From the NCBI RefSeq assembly GCF_007828215.1, contig NZ_VIUE01000028.1:1-64000 (forward strand): a stretch of 64,000 nt of DNA. Reading direction: 5' to 3'. The translations under genes and the position numbers were made by a program. The stretch's first letter is position 1. Each line of letters begins with the position of its first letter. The notes beneath the pieces are model-generated. The model was given only the letters and a program-made list of their open reading frames with translations. It made no database searches and was not told where the DNA came from. The stretch comes from Pseudomonas sp. SJZ074 (GTDB lineage: Bacteria > Pseudomonadota > Gammaproteobacteria > Pseudomonadales > Pseudomonadaceae). Shown piece by piece: positions 7,834 to 15,537 of this stretch.

Positions 7834-9440
7834 ACTCGATCTTCCTGCGCATCTATGGCGGCATGTGCGCGGCGCTGGTGCTGGTGGCGGTACTCGGAGT
7901 GCTGGCCCTGCACCTGCTCAACCAGACCCGCAGCGAGCAGTACCGCGAGCGCCTGGCCCACGGCACGTTTTCCCTGATGGCCGAGAATCTGCGGCCGATG
8001 AACGACACCGAGCGTCGCCGGGCGCTACTGCTGTGGGAGCGGCTGTTGGGCATTCCCCTGGCGTTGCAGACCTTTGCCCAGACCGACCTGGACCTGGGAC
8101 AGCGCACCCGCGTGCTGCGTGGCCAGGCACTGGTCGAACAGACCGGGCCCCATGCGGCGAAGGTCTATCGACTGGTCAGCGATGGCGAGCAACTGATGTT
8201 GGTGGGGGAAGTCCAGCAGATCAGCGAGCAATTGGCCCGGGCGACCATTTACCTGCTGGCCGACGAGCTGGTGCGCTACCCGGTGGGCGAGCAACCCCGG
8301 CGGCTTGCGCAGATCATGGAAGAAAAAGGTTTCGGTTTCGATCTGCGATTGATGACCGCCGAGCAGGCGGACATGGATGAAGACCAACGTCGTCGCGTGT
8401 CCGAGGGCGATACGGTGATGGCCTTGGGCAAGGGCGGCGATTCGATCCGGGTGTTCGCCGGGATGGTGGGCACGCCGTGGGTATTGGAAATCGGTCCGCT
8501 GTACCAGATGAACCCTTACCCGCCCGAGTGGCTGGTACTGATCGCGGCGTTGGGCTTGAGCCTGATCGGGTTGATCGTCTATCTGTTGGTGCGTCAGTTG
8601 GAACGGCGCCTGAGTGGCCTGGAGGCCGCCGCTACCCAGATCGCCCAGGGCAGCCTGGAAACCCGCGTGCCGGCCCGCGGTGCCGACTCGGTCGGGCGAC
8701 TGGCCGCCGCGTTCAACGGCATGGCCGAGCATCTGCAACAACTGTTGGCGATCCAGCGTGAGCTGGTGCGGGCGGTTTCCCACGAATTGCGTACCCCGGT
8801 GGCGCGCCTGCGCTTCGGCCTGGAAATGCTTGGCAGCGCTGCCACTGCTCAAGCGCGGGAAAAATACCTGGCGGGCATGGACCATGACATCGAAGACCTG
8901 GATCGGTTGGTAGACGAGATGCTGACCTATGCGCGACTGGAGCAAGGCTCACCGGCGCTGAATTTCCAGCGGGTGGACCTGGATGCGCTGGTCAATCAGG
9001 TGATCGACGAGCTGGGCCCGTTGCGCGTCGGGGTCACGGTCGAACGTGGCCTGTGCTTGTCTGCCGCCGATTGCGACGGTGCCTGGGTCGAGGCCGAGCC
9101 ACGCTTTCTGCATCGCGCCTTGCAGAACCTGGTGAGCAATGCCATGCGCCATGCCAGGTCCCGGGTGACCGTCAGCTACCAGGTGGGGCAACTGCGTTGC
9201 CGGGTGGATGTCGAGGATGACGGGCCCGGTGTGCCGGAGGCGGCCTGGGAGCGGGTGTTCAAACCCTTCCTGCGCCTGGACGACAGCCGTGCCCGTGCTT
9301 CGGGCGGCCATGGGTTGGGGCTGTCGATCGTGCGGCGGATCATTTACTGGCATGGCGGCCGGGCGTTGATCGCCAAGAGCAAGAGCCTGGGTGGGGCGTG
9401 TTTCAGTTTGAGCTGGCCGAGGCATCAGGACAGGGGTTGA
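7830..9440 (+). CDS. Sensor histidine kinase, RstB-like
   Basis: A 536-residue membrane kinase paired with the regulator before it (overlap GTGA). One N-terminal membrane segment lies near residues 5-27. A periplasmic sensor region of about 200 residues follows, then a second segment WLVLIAALGLSLIGLIVYLL, a HAMP linker, a HisKA domain with the phospho-accepting His near residue 318 (VSHELRTPVARLRF), and a HATPase_c domain with NLVSNAMRHA, DDGPGVP and GGHGLGLSIV. All kinase boxes look intact. The periplasmic part gives no clue to the ligand. Confidence 0.92.
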   Translation: MNSIFLRIYGGMCAALVLVAVLGVLALHLLNQTRSEQYRERLAHGTFSLMAENLRPMNDTERRRALLLWERLLGIPLALQTFAQTDLDLGQRTRVLRGQALVEQTGPHAAKVYRLVSDGEQLMLVGEVQQISEQLARATIYLLADELVRYPVGEQPRRLAQIMEEKGFGFDLRLMTAEQADMDEDQRRRVSEGDTVMALGKGGDSIRVFAGMVGTPWVLEIGPLYQMNPYPPEWLVLIAALGLSLIGLIVYLLVRQLERRLSGLEAAATQIAQGSLETRVPARGADSVGRLAAAFNGMAEHLQQLLAIQRELVRAVSHELRTPVARLRFGLEMLGSAATAQAREKYLAGMDHDIEDLDRLVDEMLTYARLEQGSPALNFQRVDLDALVNQVIDELGPLRVGVTVERGLCLSAADCDGAWVEAEPRFLHRALQNLVSNAMRHARSRVTVSYQVGQLRCRVDVEDDGPGVPEAAWERVFKPFLRLDDSRARASGGHGLGLSIVRRIIYWHGGRALIAKSKSLGGACFSLSWPRHQDRG

Positions 9441-9465
9441 GAGGTGCGGCGCCTGATCGGCTGTC

Positions 9466-9530
9466 TTCGCGAGCAAGCCCGCTCCCACATTTGGAATGCG
9501 TATGCCTGTGGGAGCGGGCTTGCTCGCGAA
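9466..9530. repeat. REPIN, GGGAGCGGGCTTGCTCGCGA class
   Basis: Two inverted REP units separated by only about 17 bases, between the kinase gene and the convergent phosphopantetheinyl transferase gene. It can fold into a long stem and may help terminate both. Confidence 0.9.
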
Positions 9531-9555
9531 GGGGCCAACACAAACACTACAAATT

Positions 9556-10290
9556 TCAGGCCTTGATACCCACCAGACTCAACAACTGACCATCCTTCAC
9601 CCCGAACCGCGCCTGCAATTCACTGCCATGGCGCCATTCGGCGGACAGGTCCGTCAGCAAGCGCAGTCGTACCTGCCCGTCGCGGGCCCATTCCAGCACC
9701 TCGGCATGCTCGAAATAGAAGCGCTGCCCGACGATCGGGTACAGCGCCTTGAACAGGCTTTCCTTCACCGAAAAGGTCAACGTCACCAGCAAGGCCCGGT
9801 CATCTCGCCGGGTGGTGGCCATGCGTTGCAGTTCCGGTGGGGTGAGGATTTCACTCGCCAGCCGCTCGGCGCGCTCCGGGTCGAGCAGGTTCTCCAGGTC
9901 CATCCCCAGCCCTTGCCAATGGTCCTTGAGGGCGACGATGGCGGCTGCCCGGCCGGTGCTGTGGGTGATCGACCCGCTGACATGGGCCGGCCAGAGGGGG
10001 GCACGGTCGTCGCCGATCGCCGGAACGCAATGCTGGCCGTTCAACTGATAAAGGGCTGCGCGGGCGCAGATCCGTCCGGCGAGGAATTCGGCCTGACGCT
10101 TGGCCACCGAACGCTGGATGCTGGCGGGCGGCTCGATGGCACTGTTCGGGAAGTCTTCACCGACAAACAACAGTGGATCGAAACGGGTGCTCAGCAGGAT
10201 TGTGTCGGGCAGGACGTCGGGCAACAGCCAATCTTCATCCAGAGGCGAGCAGCAGGCGGGCAGGGCAGGGAGTCGGTTCATGCCGGGCAT
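9556..10290 (-). CDS. 4'-phosphopantetheinyl transferase, PcpS/EntD type
   Basis: Transfers the phosphopantetheine arm of coenzyme A to a serine of carrier proteins of fatty acid, siderophore and non-ribosomal peptide synthesis. The 244-residue protein shows the Sfp/EntD motifs: KRQAEFLAGR, GSITHSTG, the magnesium-binding GMDLE, and FSVKESLFKALYP. Pseudomonads usually have one such broad-specificity enzyme (PcpS). A second ATG nine bases downstream (MNRLPAL) is an equally good start; neither has a strong ribosome-binding site. Confidence 0.92.
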   Translation of the reverse strand: MPGMNRLPALPACCSPLDEDWLLPDVLPDTILLSTRFDPLLFVGEDFPNSAIEPPASIQRSVAKRQAEFLAGRICARAALYQLNGQHCVPAIGDDRAPLWPAHVSGSITHSTGRAAAIVALKDHWQGLGMDLENLLDPERAERLASEILTPPELQRMATTRRDDRALLVTLTFSVKESLFKALYPIVGQRFYFEHAEVLEWARDGQVRLRLLTDLSAEWRHGSELQARFGVKDGQLLSLVGIKA

Positions 10291-10365
10291 TTTGCCGGGT
10301 TGGTTTGATGCTGGGTAGTGATGTGAGCGGTCGGACTGAAATTCTGCTGGGAAGAAGGGGCTTTT

Positions 10366-10393
10366 GTGGCGAGGGGATAAATCCCCTCGCCAC
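10366..10393. repeat. Single REP hairpin, GTGGCGAGGGGAT class
   Basis: Inverted repeat GTGGCGAGGGGAT/ATCCCCTCGCCAC just after the end of the dienelactone-hydrolase-like gene on its downstream side. It may act as a 3' stem. Confidence 0.9.
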
Positions 10394-10404
10394 AGGGGGA
10401 GTGT

Positions 10405-11196
10405 TCAACCAAAGATCTTCTTGAAGAACTTCTGCATATCCGCCCACGACTGCTCATCGGCCGCCTTGTTGTAGCCGATGTCCGGCCCGCCATGTTCGCC
10501 GTGGCTCAGGCGGTCGGCATCGGGGTTGCTGAAGCCGTGCTTGGCGCCTTCCAGGCTGACGAACTTGTAGTCGGCGCCGGCCTTGTCCATCTCGCTTTTG
10601 AATGCGGTGACGTTATCCTCGGTGACCATGCTGTCCAGCGCGCCGTGCTCGACCAGGATCTTCGCCTTGACGCTGCCGGGGGTGGCCGGGGTGTTGGTCA
10701 CCAGGGCGCCGTGGAAACTCACCACACCGGCCAGCGGAACGCCCTGGCGAGCGGCATCCAGCACCACTTTGCCGCCGAAGCAGTAGCCGATGGCGGCGAG
10801 TTTGTCCGGATCGGTCTGGGGCTGTTTCTTCAACAGGTCGAGCCCGGCCTGGAATCGCGCGCTGGCGGCCTTGCCGTCCTTGAGTGCCGCCTGCATGAAG
10901 GCCATGGCGTCCGTGGGGTGCTCGGTATTCTTGCCATCTCCGTACATGTCGATGGCCAGGGCGCTGTAGCCCAGGCCGGCGAGGTCGCGGGCGCGGCGCT
11001 TGGCGTAGTCGTTCAGCCCCCACCATTCATGCACCACCACCACGCCCGGGCGCGGCCCCTTGATCGCATCGTCGTAGGCGTAATAGCCGATCAGCTTCGT
11101 GCCGTCGGCACTGGTGTAAGGTATCTCCTGGGTCTGGACGGCGGCGTGGCCCGCGCCGCTCAAGGCCAGAAGTACAACAGCAAGCAACCTGCGCAT
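10405..11196 (-). CDS. Exported dienelactone hydrolase family protein
   Basis: An alpha/beta hydrolase of 263 residues with a signal peptide (MRRLLAVVLLALSGAGHA), so probably periplasmic. The dienelactone-hydrolase triad can be seen: nucleophile Cys139 in GYCFGG, Asp in VEHGALDSMV, and His in EGAKHGFSNP. VVHEWWGLNDY supplies the conserved Glu. The substrate is unknown; an exported enzyme with no catabolic neighbours is unlikely to be a classical chlorocatechol enzyme. It is a single gene, divergent from oprH. Confidence 0.9.
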   Translation of the reverse strand: MRRLLAVVLLALSGAGHAAVQTQEIPYTSADGTKLIGYYAYDDAIKGPRPGVVVVHEWWGLNDYAKRRARDLAGLGYSALAIDMYGDGKNTEHPTDAMAFMQAALKDGKAASARFQAGLDLLKKQPQTDPDKLAAIGYCFGGKVVLDAARQGVPLAGVVSFHGALVTNTPATPGSVKAKILVEHGALDSMVTEDNVTAFKSEMDKAGADYKFVSLEGAKHGFSNPDADRLSHGEHGGPDIGYNKAADEQSWADMQKFFKKIFG

Positions 11197-11251
11197 GGGG
11201 AATCTCCCTGAAAGAAATGGTTTGCATGAGACAAGACACTCTAGCCGATTC

Positions 11252-11289
11252 GTTCAGCGCAGGTTCAGAGAACGTTCAAGGGGTGTTCA
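11252..11289 (+). promoter_or_regulatory. Array of four PhoP half-sites before oprH
   Basis: GTTCA occurs at 11252, 11263, 11274 and 11285, exactly 11 bp apart. PhoP boxes are direct repeats of GTTTA or GTTCA with this period, so the array equals two adjacent (or three overlapping) boxes. A candidate -10 element (TTAACG) begins 11 bases after the last copy, the spacing expected when PhoP sits at the -35 position. This supports PhoP autoregulation of oprH-phoP-phoQ. Confidence 0.85.
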
Positions 11290-11351
11290 GGGACCGCTGG
11301 TTAACGTGATCACGACTTCACACACCACCCACGTTTCAAAGGAACCTGAAC

Positions 11352-11951
11352 ATGACACACATGAAAAAACTGCTGCTGGCTTTTACTGTGCTGGGTGCCA
11401 GCGCCATGGCCCACGCCGATGACAACTTCGCCAGCCTGACCCTCGGCCAGACCAGCGACAAGGTCAAGAAATCCAATGCCCTGGACCAGGCGCTGAACAA
11501 TCCGAACGCCGACGGCGTGATTGGCAAGGACACCACCTATGGCTTGCGCCTGGGCAAGCAGAACGACCAGGGCCGCTACTACGCGACCTACGACAACGTT
11601 TCGGGAACCCATAACGGCATCAAGTTGCGCCAGGAAAACCTGCTGGGCAGCTACGACCTGTTCTACCCGGTCACTGGCAGCACCAAACTGTTCGGCGGTG
11701 CGACGGCGGGCCTGACCAAGGTGACCCAGGACTCCCCAGGTTTCAGTCGCGACAGCGACATCGGTTTCACGGCGGGCCTGCAGGGCGGCGTGCTGCAACA
11801 AATTTCGCAGAATACCTCGGTGGAACTGGGTTACCGTTACCTGCGCAGCAACGCCAGCACCGAAATGAGCCCCCACGGCGGCGACAAGGTGGGCTCGCTG
11901 GACCTGACCAGCAGCGCCCAGACCTACCTGTCCGCCAACTACACGTTCTAA
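11352..11951 (+). CDS. oprH: PhoP/Q-induced outer membrane protein OprH
   Basis: OprH is a small eight-stranded beta-barrel that binds lipopolysaccharide and is induced at low magnesium, stabilising the outer membrane. The 199-residue precursor has a signal peptide (MKKLLLAFTVLGASAMAHA) and an alternating barrel pattern ending in the C-terminal Phe typical of outer membrane proteins (TYLSANYTF). The start MTHMKK or the internal MKK is possible. It is the first gene of oprH-phoP-phoQ and sits behind the PhoP array. Confidence 0.93.
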   Translation: MTHMKKLLLAFTVLGASAMAHADDNFASLTLGQTSDKVKKSNALDQALNNPNADGVIGKDTTYGLRLGKQNDQGRYYATYDNVSGTHNGIKLRQENLLGSYDLFYPVTGSTKLFGGATAGLTKVTQDSPGFSRDSDIGFTAGLQGGVLQQISQNTSVELGYRYLRSNASTEMSPHGGDKVGSLDLTSSAQTYLSANYTF

Positions 11952-11972
11952 GCGGGCGAGGGGGAGCGTATC

Positions 11973-12010
11973 CCGCCGGATCGGCCCGAGACGATCCGGC
12001 GGCTTTCGTT
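11973..12010 (+). terminator. Attenuator-like hairpin between oprH and phoP
   Basis: Stem CCGCCGGATCG/CGATCCGGCGG is followed by CTTTCGTT. The T run is imperfect, so the hairpin is likely to terminate partly, giving more oprH than phoPQ message, or to protect the oprH 3' end. Confidence 0.65.
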
Positions 12011-12056
12011 GCGCTGCACAGCACCGGATTGTCTGATTTGCCTGGAGAGAGGCTCC

Positions 12057-12734
12057 ATGAAGTTACTGGTCGTCGAAGACGAAGCGTTGTTGCGTCATCA
12101 CCTGCAAACCCGTCTCACCGACAGCGGCCATGTGGTCCAAGCCGTCGCCAATGCCGAAGAGGCCCTGTACCAGGTCGCGGAATTCAATCATGACCTGGCG
12201 GTGATCGACCTTGGCTTGCCCGGGATCAGCGGCCTTGAGCTGATCCGTCGGCTGCGTGCCCAGGACAAGACCTTTCCGATCCTGATCCTCACTGCCCGCG
12301 GCAATTGGCAGGACAAGGTCGAAGGTCTGGCCGCCGGGGCCGATGACTATGTGGTCAAGCCGTTCCAGTTCGAGGAACTGGAGGCGCGGCTGAATGCCCT
12401 GTTGCGCCGCTCCAGCGGTTTTACCCAGTCGACCATCGTCGCCGGCCCGTTGCTGTTGGACCTCAATCGCAAGCAAGCCTCCCTCGACGAGGAACCGCTG
12501 GCGCTGACGGCCTACGAATACCGCATCCTCGAGTACCTCATGCGCCATCACCAGCAGGTGGTGGCCAAAGACCGGTTGATGGAACAGCTCTATCCCGATG
12601 ACGACGAGCGCGACCCCAATGTCATCGAAGTCCTGGTCGGGCGCCTGCGCCGTAAACTCGAAGGTCCCTCCGGCTTCAAGCCGATCGACACCGTGCGTGG
12701 CCTGGGCTACCTGTTCAACGAGCGCTGCCAGTGA
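12057..12734 (+). CDS. phoP: Response regulator PhoP
   Basis: The 225-residue OmpR-family regulator of low-magnesium and cationic-peptide responses. Receiver domain residues 1-115 include the acceptor Asp near residue 51 (LAVIDLGLPGISG) and Lys in DDYVVKPFQF. The winged helix spans about 125-222 (LTAYEYRILEYLMRH ... VLVGRLRRKLEGPSG). The start MKLLVVEDE follows GGAGAGAGG. It overlaps phoQ by four bases. The GTTCA array upstream of oprH is its probable target. Confidence 0.96.
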   Translation: MKLLVVEDEALLRHHLQTRLTDSGHVVQAVANAEEALYQVAEFNHDLAVIDLGLPGISGLELIRRLRAQDKTFPILILTARGNWQDKVEGLAAGADDYVVKPFQFEELEARLNALLRRSSGFTQSTIVAGPLLLDLNRKQASLDEEPLALTAYEYRILEYLMRHHQQVVAKDRLMEQLYPDDDERDPNVIEVLVGRLRRKLEGPSGFKPIDTVRGLGYLFNERCQ

Positions 12735-14077
12735 TTCGTTCCCTGCGGCTGCGGCTGATGCTGGCAGCCACGATCCTGGCGGTGTTGTTCATGCTGGCGC
12801 TGCTGCCCGCCATGCAAGGCGCGTTCAGCCTGGCATTGCAGGAGTCCATCCAGCAACGCTTGGCCTCGGATGTGACCACGCTGATTTCCGCCGCCCGGGT
12901 GGAAAACAATCGCCTGAAGATGCCGGCACAGTTGCCCGACGAGCGCTTCAATCTCGCTGACGCCCGTCTGCTGGGCTACATCTATGATCGCGATGGGCGA
13001 CTGGTCTGGCGGTCGAAGGCGACCCGGGAAGAAAACATCAACTACACGCCTCGCTATGACGGCCAGGGCAACGAGTTTGCCCGCATCCGCGAGCAGAACG
13101 GCGAGGAGTTCTTTGTCTATGACGTCGAGATCAAGTTGCTCGCCGGCCAGGATGCGGCGTTCAGCGTTGTTACCTTGCAACCGGTGCGCGATTACGAAGT
13201 CACCCTGCAGGGCCTGCGGGACAAACTCTACATGGGGTTCGGAGCGGCGCTGGCGGTGTTGCTGGCGCTGTTGTGGATCGGTCTGACCTGGGGGCTGCGG
13301 GCGTTGCGCCGCCTGAGCCAGGAACTGGATGAAATCGAAGGCGGCACCCGGGAGAGCCTCAGCACCGAACATCCCCGGGAACTGCTGCGCCTGACCGGCT
13401 CCCTCAACCGACTGTTGTACAGCGAGCGGGAACAGCGCAGCCGTTATCGCGACTCCCTCGACGACCTGGCCCACAGCCTGAAGACGCCGTTGGCGGTGTT
13501 GCAGGGGGTCAGCGAAGACATGGCCCGGCGCCCCGAAGATCGTGGGCAGGCCTGGGTGCTGCAAACCCAGATCGAGCGCATGAGCCAGCAGATCGGCTAC
13601 CAGTTGCAGCGCGCCAGCCTGCGCAAGAGCGGGCTGGTGCGCCACCAGGTGCGCTTGCGGCCGGTGCTGCAAAGCCTGTGCGACACCCTGGACAAGGTCT
13701 ATCGCGACAAGCGGGTCAACGTCCGCTTCGACCTGCCGGAGCACTGCCAGGTACCGATCGAGCAGGGTGCCTTGCTGGAGATGCTCGGTAACCTGCTGGA
13801 GAATGCCTATCGGCTGTGCCTGGGCGAAGTGCGCGTCAGCGTGCACCAGACCCTTGGCGGGACCGAGCTGTGCGTCGAGGATGACGGGCCGGGCGTACCG
13901 CCGGACCAGCGTGCGCGGATTCTCCAGCGCGGTGAACGGCTGGACCGCCAGCATCCGGGACAGGGGATTGGACTGGCGGTGGTCAAAGACATCATCGAGA
14001 GCTACGGTGCGCGTTTGACCTTGGGCGACTCGGAGCTGGGCGGTGCGGCGTTCCGGGTGCTTTTTCCGGTGGTTTGA
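12731..14077 (+). CDS. phoQ: Sensor kinase PhoQ
   Basis: A 448-residue inner-membrane kinase that senses divalent cations and cationic peptides in the periplasm and controls PhoP. It has an N-terminal membrane segment (LMLAATILAVLFMLALL), a periplasmic domain of about 150 residues with several acidic and hydrophobic stretches, a second segment (FGAALAVLLALLWIGLTW), a short linker, the His near residue 248 in DDLAHSLKTPLAVLQ, and a HATPase_c domain (NLLENAYRLCL, DDGPGVPPDQRA, GQGIGLAVVKD). It starts with GTG overlapping the phoP stop. Confidence 0.95.
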   Translation: MIRSLRLRLMLAATILAVLFMLALLPAMQGAFSLALQESIQQRLASDVTTLISAARVENNRLKMPAQLPDERFNLADARLLGYIYDRDGRLVWRSKATREENINYTPRYDGQGNEFARIREQNGEEFFVYDVEIKLLAGQDAAFSVVTLQPVRDYEVTLQGLRDKLYMGFGAALAVLLALLWIGLTWGLRALRRLSQELDEIEGGTRESLSTEHPRELLRLTGSLNRLLYSEREQRSRYRDSLDDLAHSLKTPLAVLQGVSEDMARRPEDRGQAWVLQTQIERMSQQIGYQLQRASLRKSGLVRHQVRLRPVLQSLCDTLDKVYRDKRVNVRFDLPEHCQVPIEQGALLEMLGNLLENAYRLCLGEVRVSVHQTLGGTELCVEDDGPGVPPDQRARILQRGERLDRQHPGQGIGLAVVKDIIESYGARLTLGDSELGGAAFRVLFPVV

Positions 14078-14099
14078 CCGGGGTGGGGCCACTGACGCC

Positions 14100-14171
14100 A
14101 TCGCGAGCAGGCTCGCCTACATGGGATGTGTGCCGATCACAAAACCCTGTGGGAGCGAGCCTGCTCGCGAT
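14100..14171. repeat. REPIN, GGGAGCGAGCCTGCTCGCGA class
   Basis: Two inverted REP units between phoQ and the convergent AraC-type gene. The left copy is degraded (CTCGCCTACATGGG instead of CTCGCTCCCACA). Confidence 0.85.
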
Positions 14172-14204
14172 GGCGGCGGCCCGTACATCACAAAACACCG
14201 CGCC

Positions 14205-15203
14205 TCAGTGCTCCTGCTCCCGGTAAGCCCCCGGCGTCAGTCCCGTCCACTTCTTGAACGCCCGGTGAAACGCCGACGGCTCCGAGAATCCCAACTGCTC
14301 GGCAATCTGCTGCAACGACAGTTCCGCGCGTCCCAGGTGGTAGATGGCGATATCCCGCCGCAGGTGATCCTTGAGTTCCTGGAAGCTGGTGCCTTCCTCC
14401 CGCAGATGACGGCGCAGGGTCTGGGGACTGAGGTGCAGATGATCGGCGGCTGCCTCCAGGTCCGGCCAGTGTGCGGTATCGCGGCCGAGCAACCGACGCA
14501 GTTGGCTGCTCAGGCTGTGGCCATCGTCCGGGCGCGAGAGCAGATCGGCGGGGGAGTGCTCGAGAAACCGCTTGAGCGTTCGTTCGTCCTGAAGCAACGG
14601 CATGTCCAGGTAGCGGCTGTGGAACAACAGGCCGCTGTGTTGCGCCTCGAACGCCAGCGGACAGGGGAACAGCAAATCGTACTCGGCGCCATGGGCGGGC
14701 CTGGCATAGCTGAAGTTTGCCTGCTCCAGGGTGATTCGCTGACCGATCAGCCAACTGGCGAGGCGATGCCATACCACCAGCAGGCTCTCGGCGAGGAAAT
14801 GATCCGGGTCCCACAGGGCCGAATCGTCCAGCACCAGGTGCACCCGTTCACCTTCGGCCACCAGTGTCAGGTCCGGAGCACCGGGGAACAGGCGATAGAA
14901 CAACAGGCCACGCTGGAGCGCCTTGCCCAGGGTCCGGCAATGGATCAGCGTATGGCACATCATGGCGAACGTCCCGGGTTTGCTCGGGGCTCTGCCAAAT
15001 CCAAGGTATTCATCACCCAGCGCCAGCCACAGCGATTGCAACAGGTGGGCAAACTGCTCCGGCGCGATGCGCGCGCGCGGCTCGTCCAACAGCTCAGGGC
15101 TGATGCCCAGCTGTTGCAACAGGGGAAGATAGTCGAATCCCTGGCGACGTGCGCCGCCCAGGGCTGCGCGGGCGAAGTGACTGGCGATCGTGCGTTGGCG
15201 CAT
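14205..15203 (-). CDS. AraC-family transcriptional regulator
   Basis: The 332-residue protein has the layout of the OruR/ArgR-like AraC group. An N-terminal ligand-binding domain (PF12625 type) covers roughly residues 20-210, and a C-terminal pair of helix-turn-helix motifs covers about 235-330 (LHLSPQTLRRHLREEGTSFQ ... LQQIAEQLGFSEPSAFHRAF, KKWTGLTPGAYR). It is transcribed away from dctA and shares the intergenic region with it. It could regulate dctA, itself or a distant target; the inducer is unknown. Confidence 0.9.
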   Translation of the reverse strand: MRQRTIASHFARAALGGARRQGFDYLPLLQQLGISPELLDEPRARIAPEQFAHLLQSLWLALGDEYLGFGRAPSKPGTFAMMCHTLIHCRTLGKALQRGLLFYRLFPGAPDLTLVAEGERVHLVLDDSALWDPDHFLAESLLVVWHRLASWLIGQRITLEQANFSYARPAHGAEYDLLFPCPLAFEAQHSGLLFHSRYLDMPLLQDERTLKRFLEHSPADLLSRPDDGHSLSSQLRRLLGRDTAHWPDLEAAADHLHLSPQTLRRHLREEGTSFQELKDHLRRDIAIYHLGRAELSLQQIAEQLGFSEPSAFHRAFKKWTGLTPGAYREQEH

Positions 15204-15258
15204 GGCATCAATCCGTTTAATAAGCGAGCGATGGTAGCAGGACGATCCATCGCGACAA

Positions 15259-15272
15259 GGCGGATATCCGCC
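15259..15272. promoter_or_regulatory. Dyad 1, putative activator site for dctA
   Basis: GGCGGATATCCGCC, a perfect palindrome. It shares the arms GGCGGA and TCCGCC with dyad 2, centred 41 bp away (about four helical turns). The pair lies roughly 110-150 bp upstream of the predicted dctA start of transcription, where bacterial enhancer-binding proteins such as DctD bind. The divergent AraC protein is the alternative binder. Confidence 0.6.
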
Positions 15273-15298
15273 AAATCCCGGAACTGGAATCCATCTGT

Positions 15299-15314
15299 TG
15301 GCGGAAATCCGCCA
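15299..15314. promoter_or_regulatory. Dyad 2, putative activator site for dctA
   Basis: TGGCGGAAATCCGCCA with 7 bp perfect arms. It is the partner of dyad 1 on the same face of the helix. Confidence 0.6.
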
Positions 15315-15391
15315 TCTTATACGCTGTCGTTTAATCGGTGATTAATCACAGAACCTGTCTGCTATAGCGGCTGTAGGGCTTTTCTGGAAAA

Positions 15392-15407
15392 TGGCACGGG
15401 CTTTGCG
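15392..15407 (+). promoter_or_regulatory. Sigma-54 promoter of dctA
   Basis: TGGCACGGGCTTTGCG has the invariant GG and GC at the right spacing and only one mismatch to the extended consensus. C4-dicarboxylate transport genes are classically RpoN-dependent through DctB/DctD. It lies about 130 bases before the dctA start. Confidence 0.85.
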
Positions 15408-15537
15408 ATGCACTACGTAGGTCTGCCCCTGTGCAGCCGACAAAACAAATCCCTCCAGTGCAGGAGGGTTCGCAAAGTTGAGGTGTCGTGGACGACAGGT
15501 GGATGTTGTCACACGGGACGCTTGAGGAAGGTTTGCC

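Larger units (their letters stand above)
15204..15391. other. Shared upstream region of the AraC gene and dctA
   Basis: This stretch holds two matching dyads, a third unrelated 12 bp palindrome (GTGATTAATCAC at 15338-15349) and the approach to the sigma-54 promoter of dctA. No gene is seen. Confidence 0.6.

Noticed and set aside
12707..14101. Minus-strand open frame of 464 codons opposite phoQ
   Set aside because: Antisense shadow of phoQ, with Gln/His/Arg-rich composition typical of such frames.
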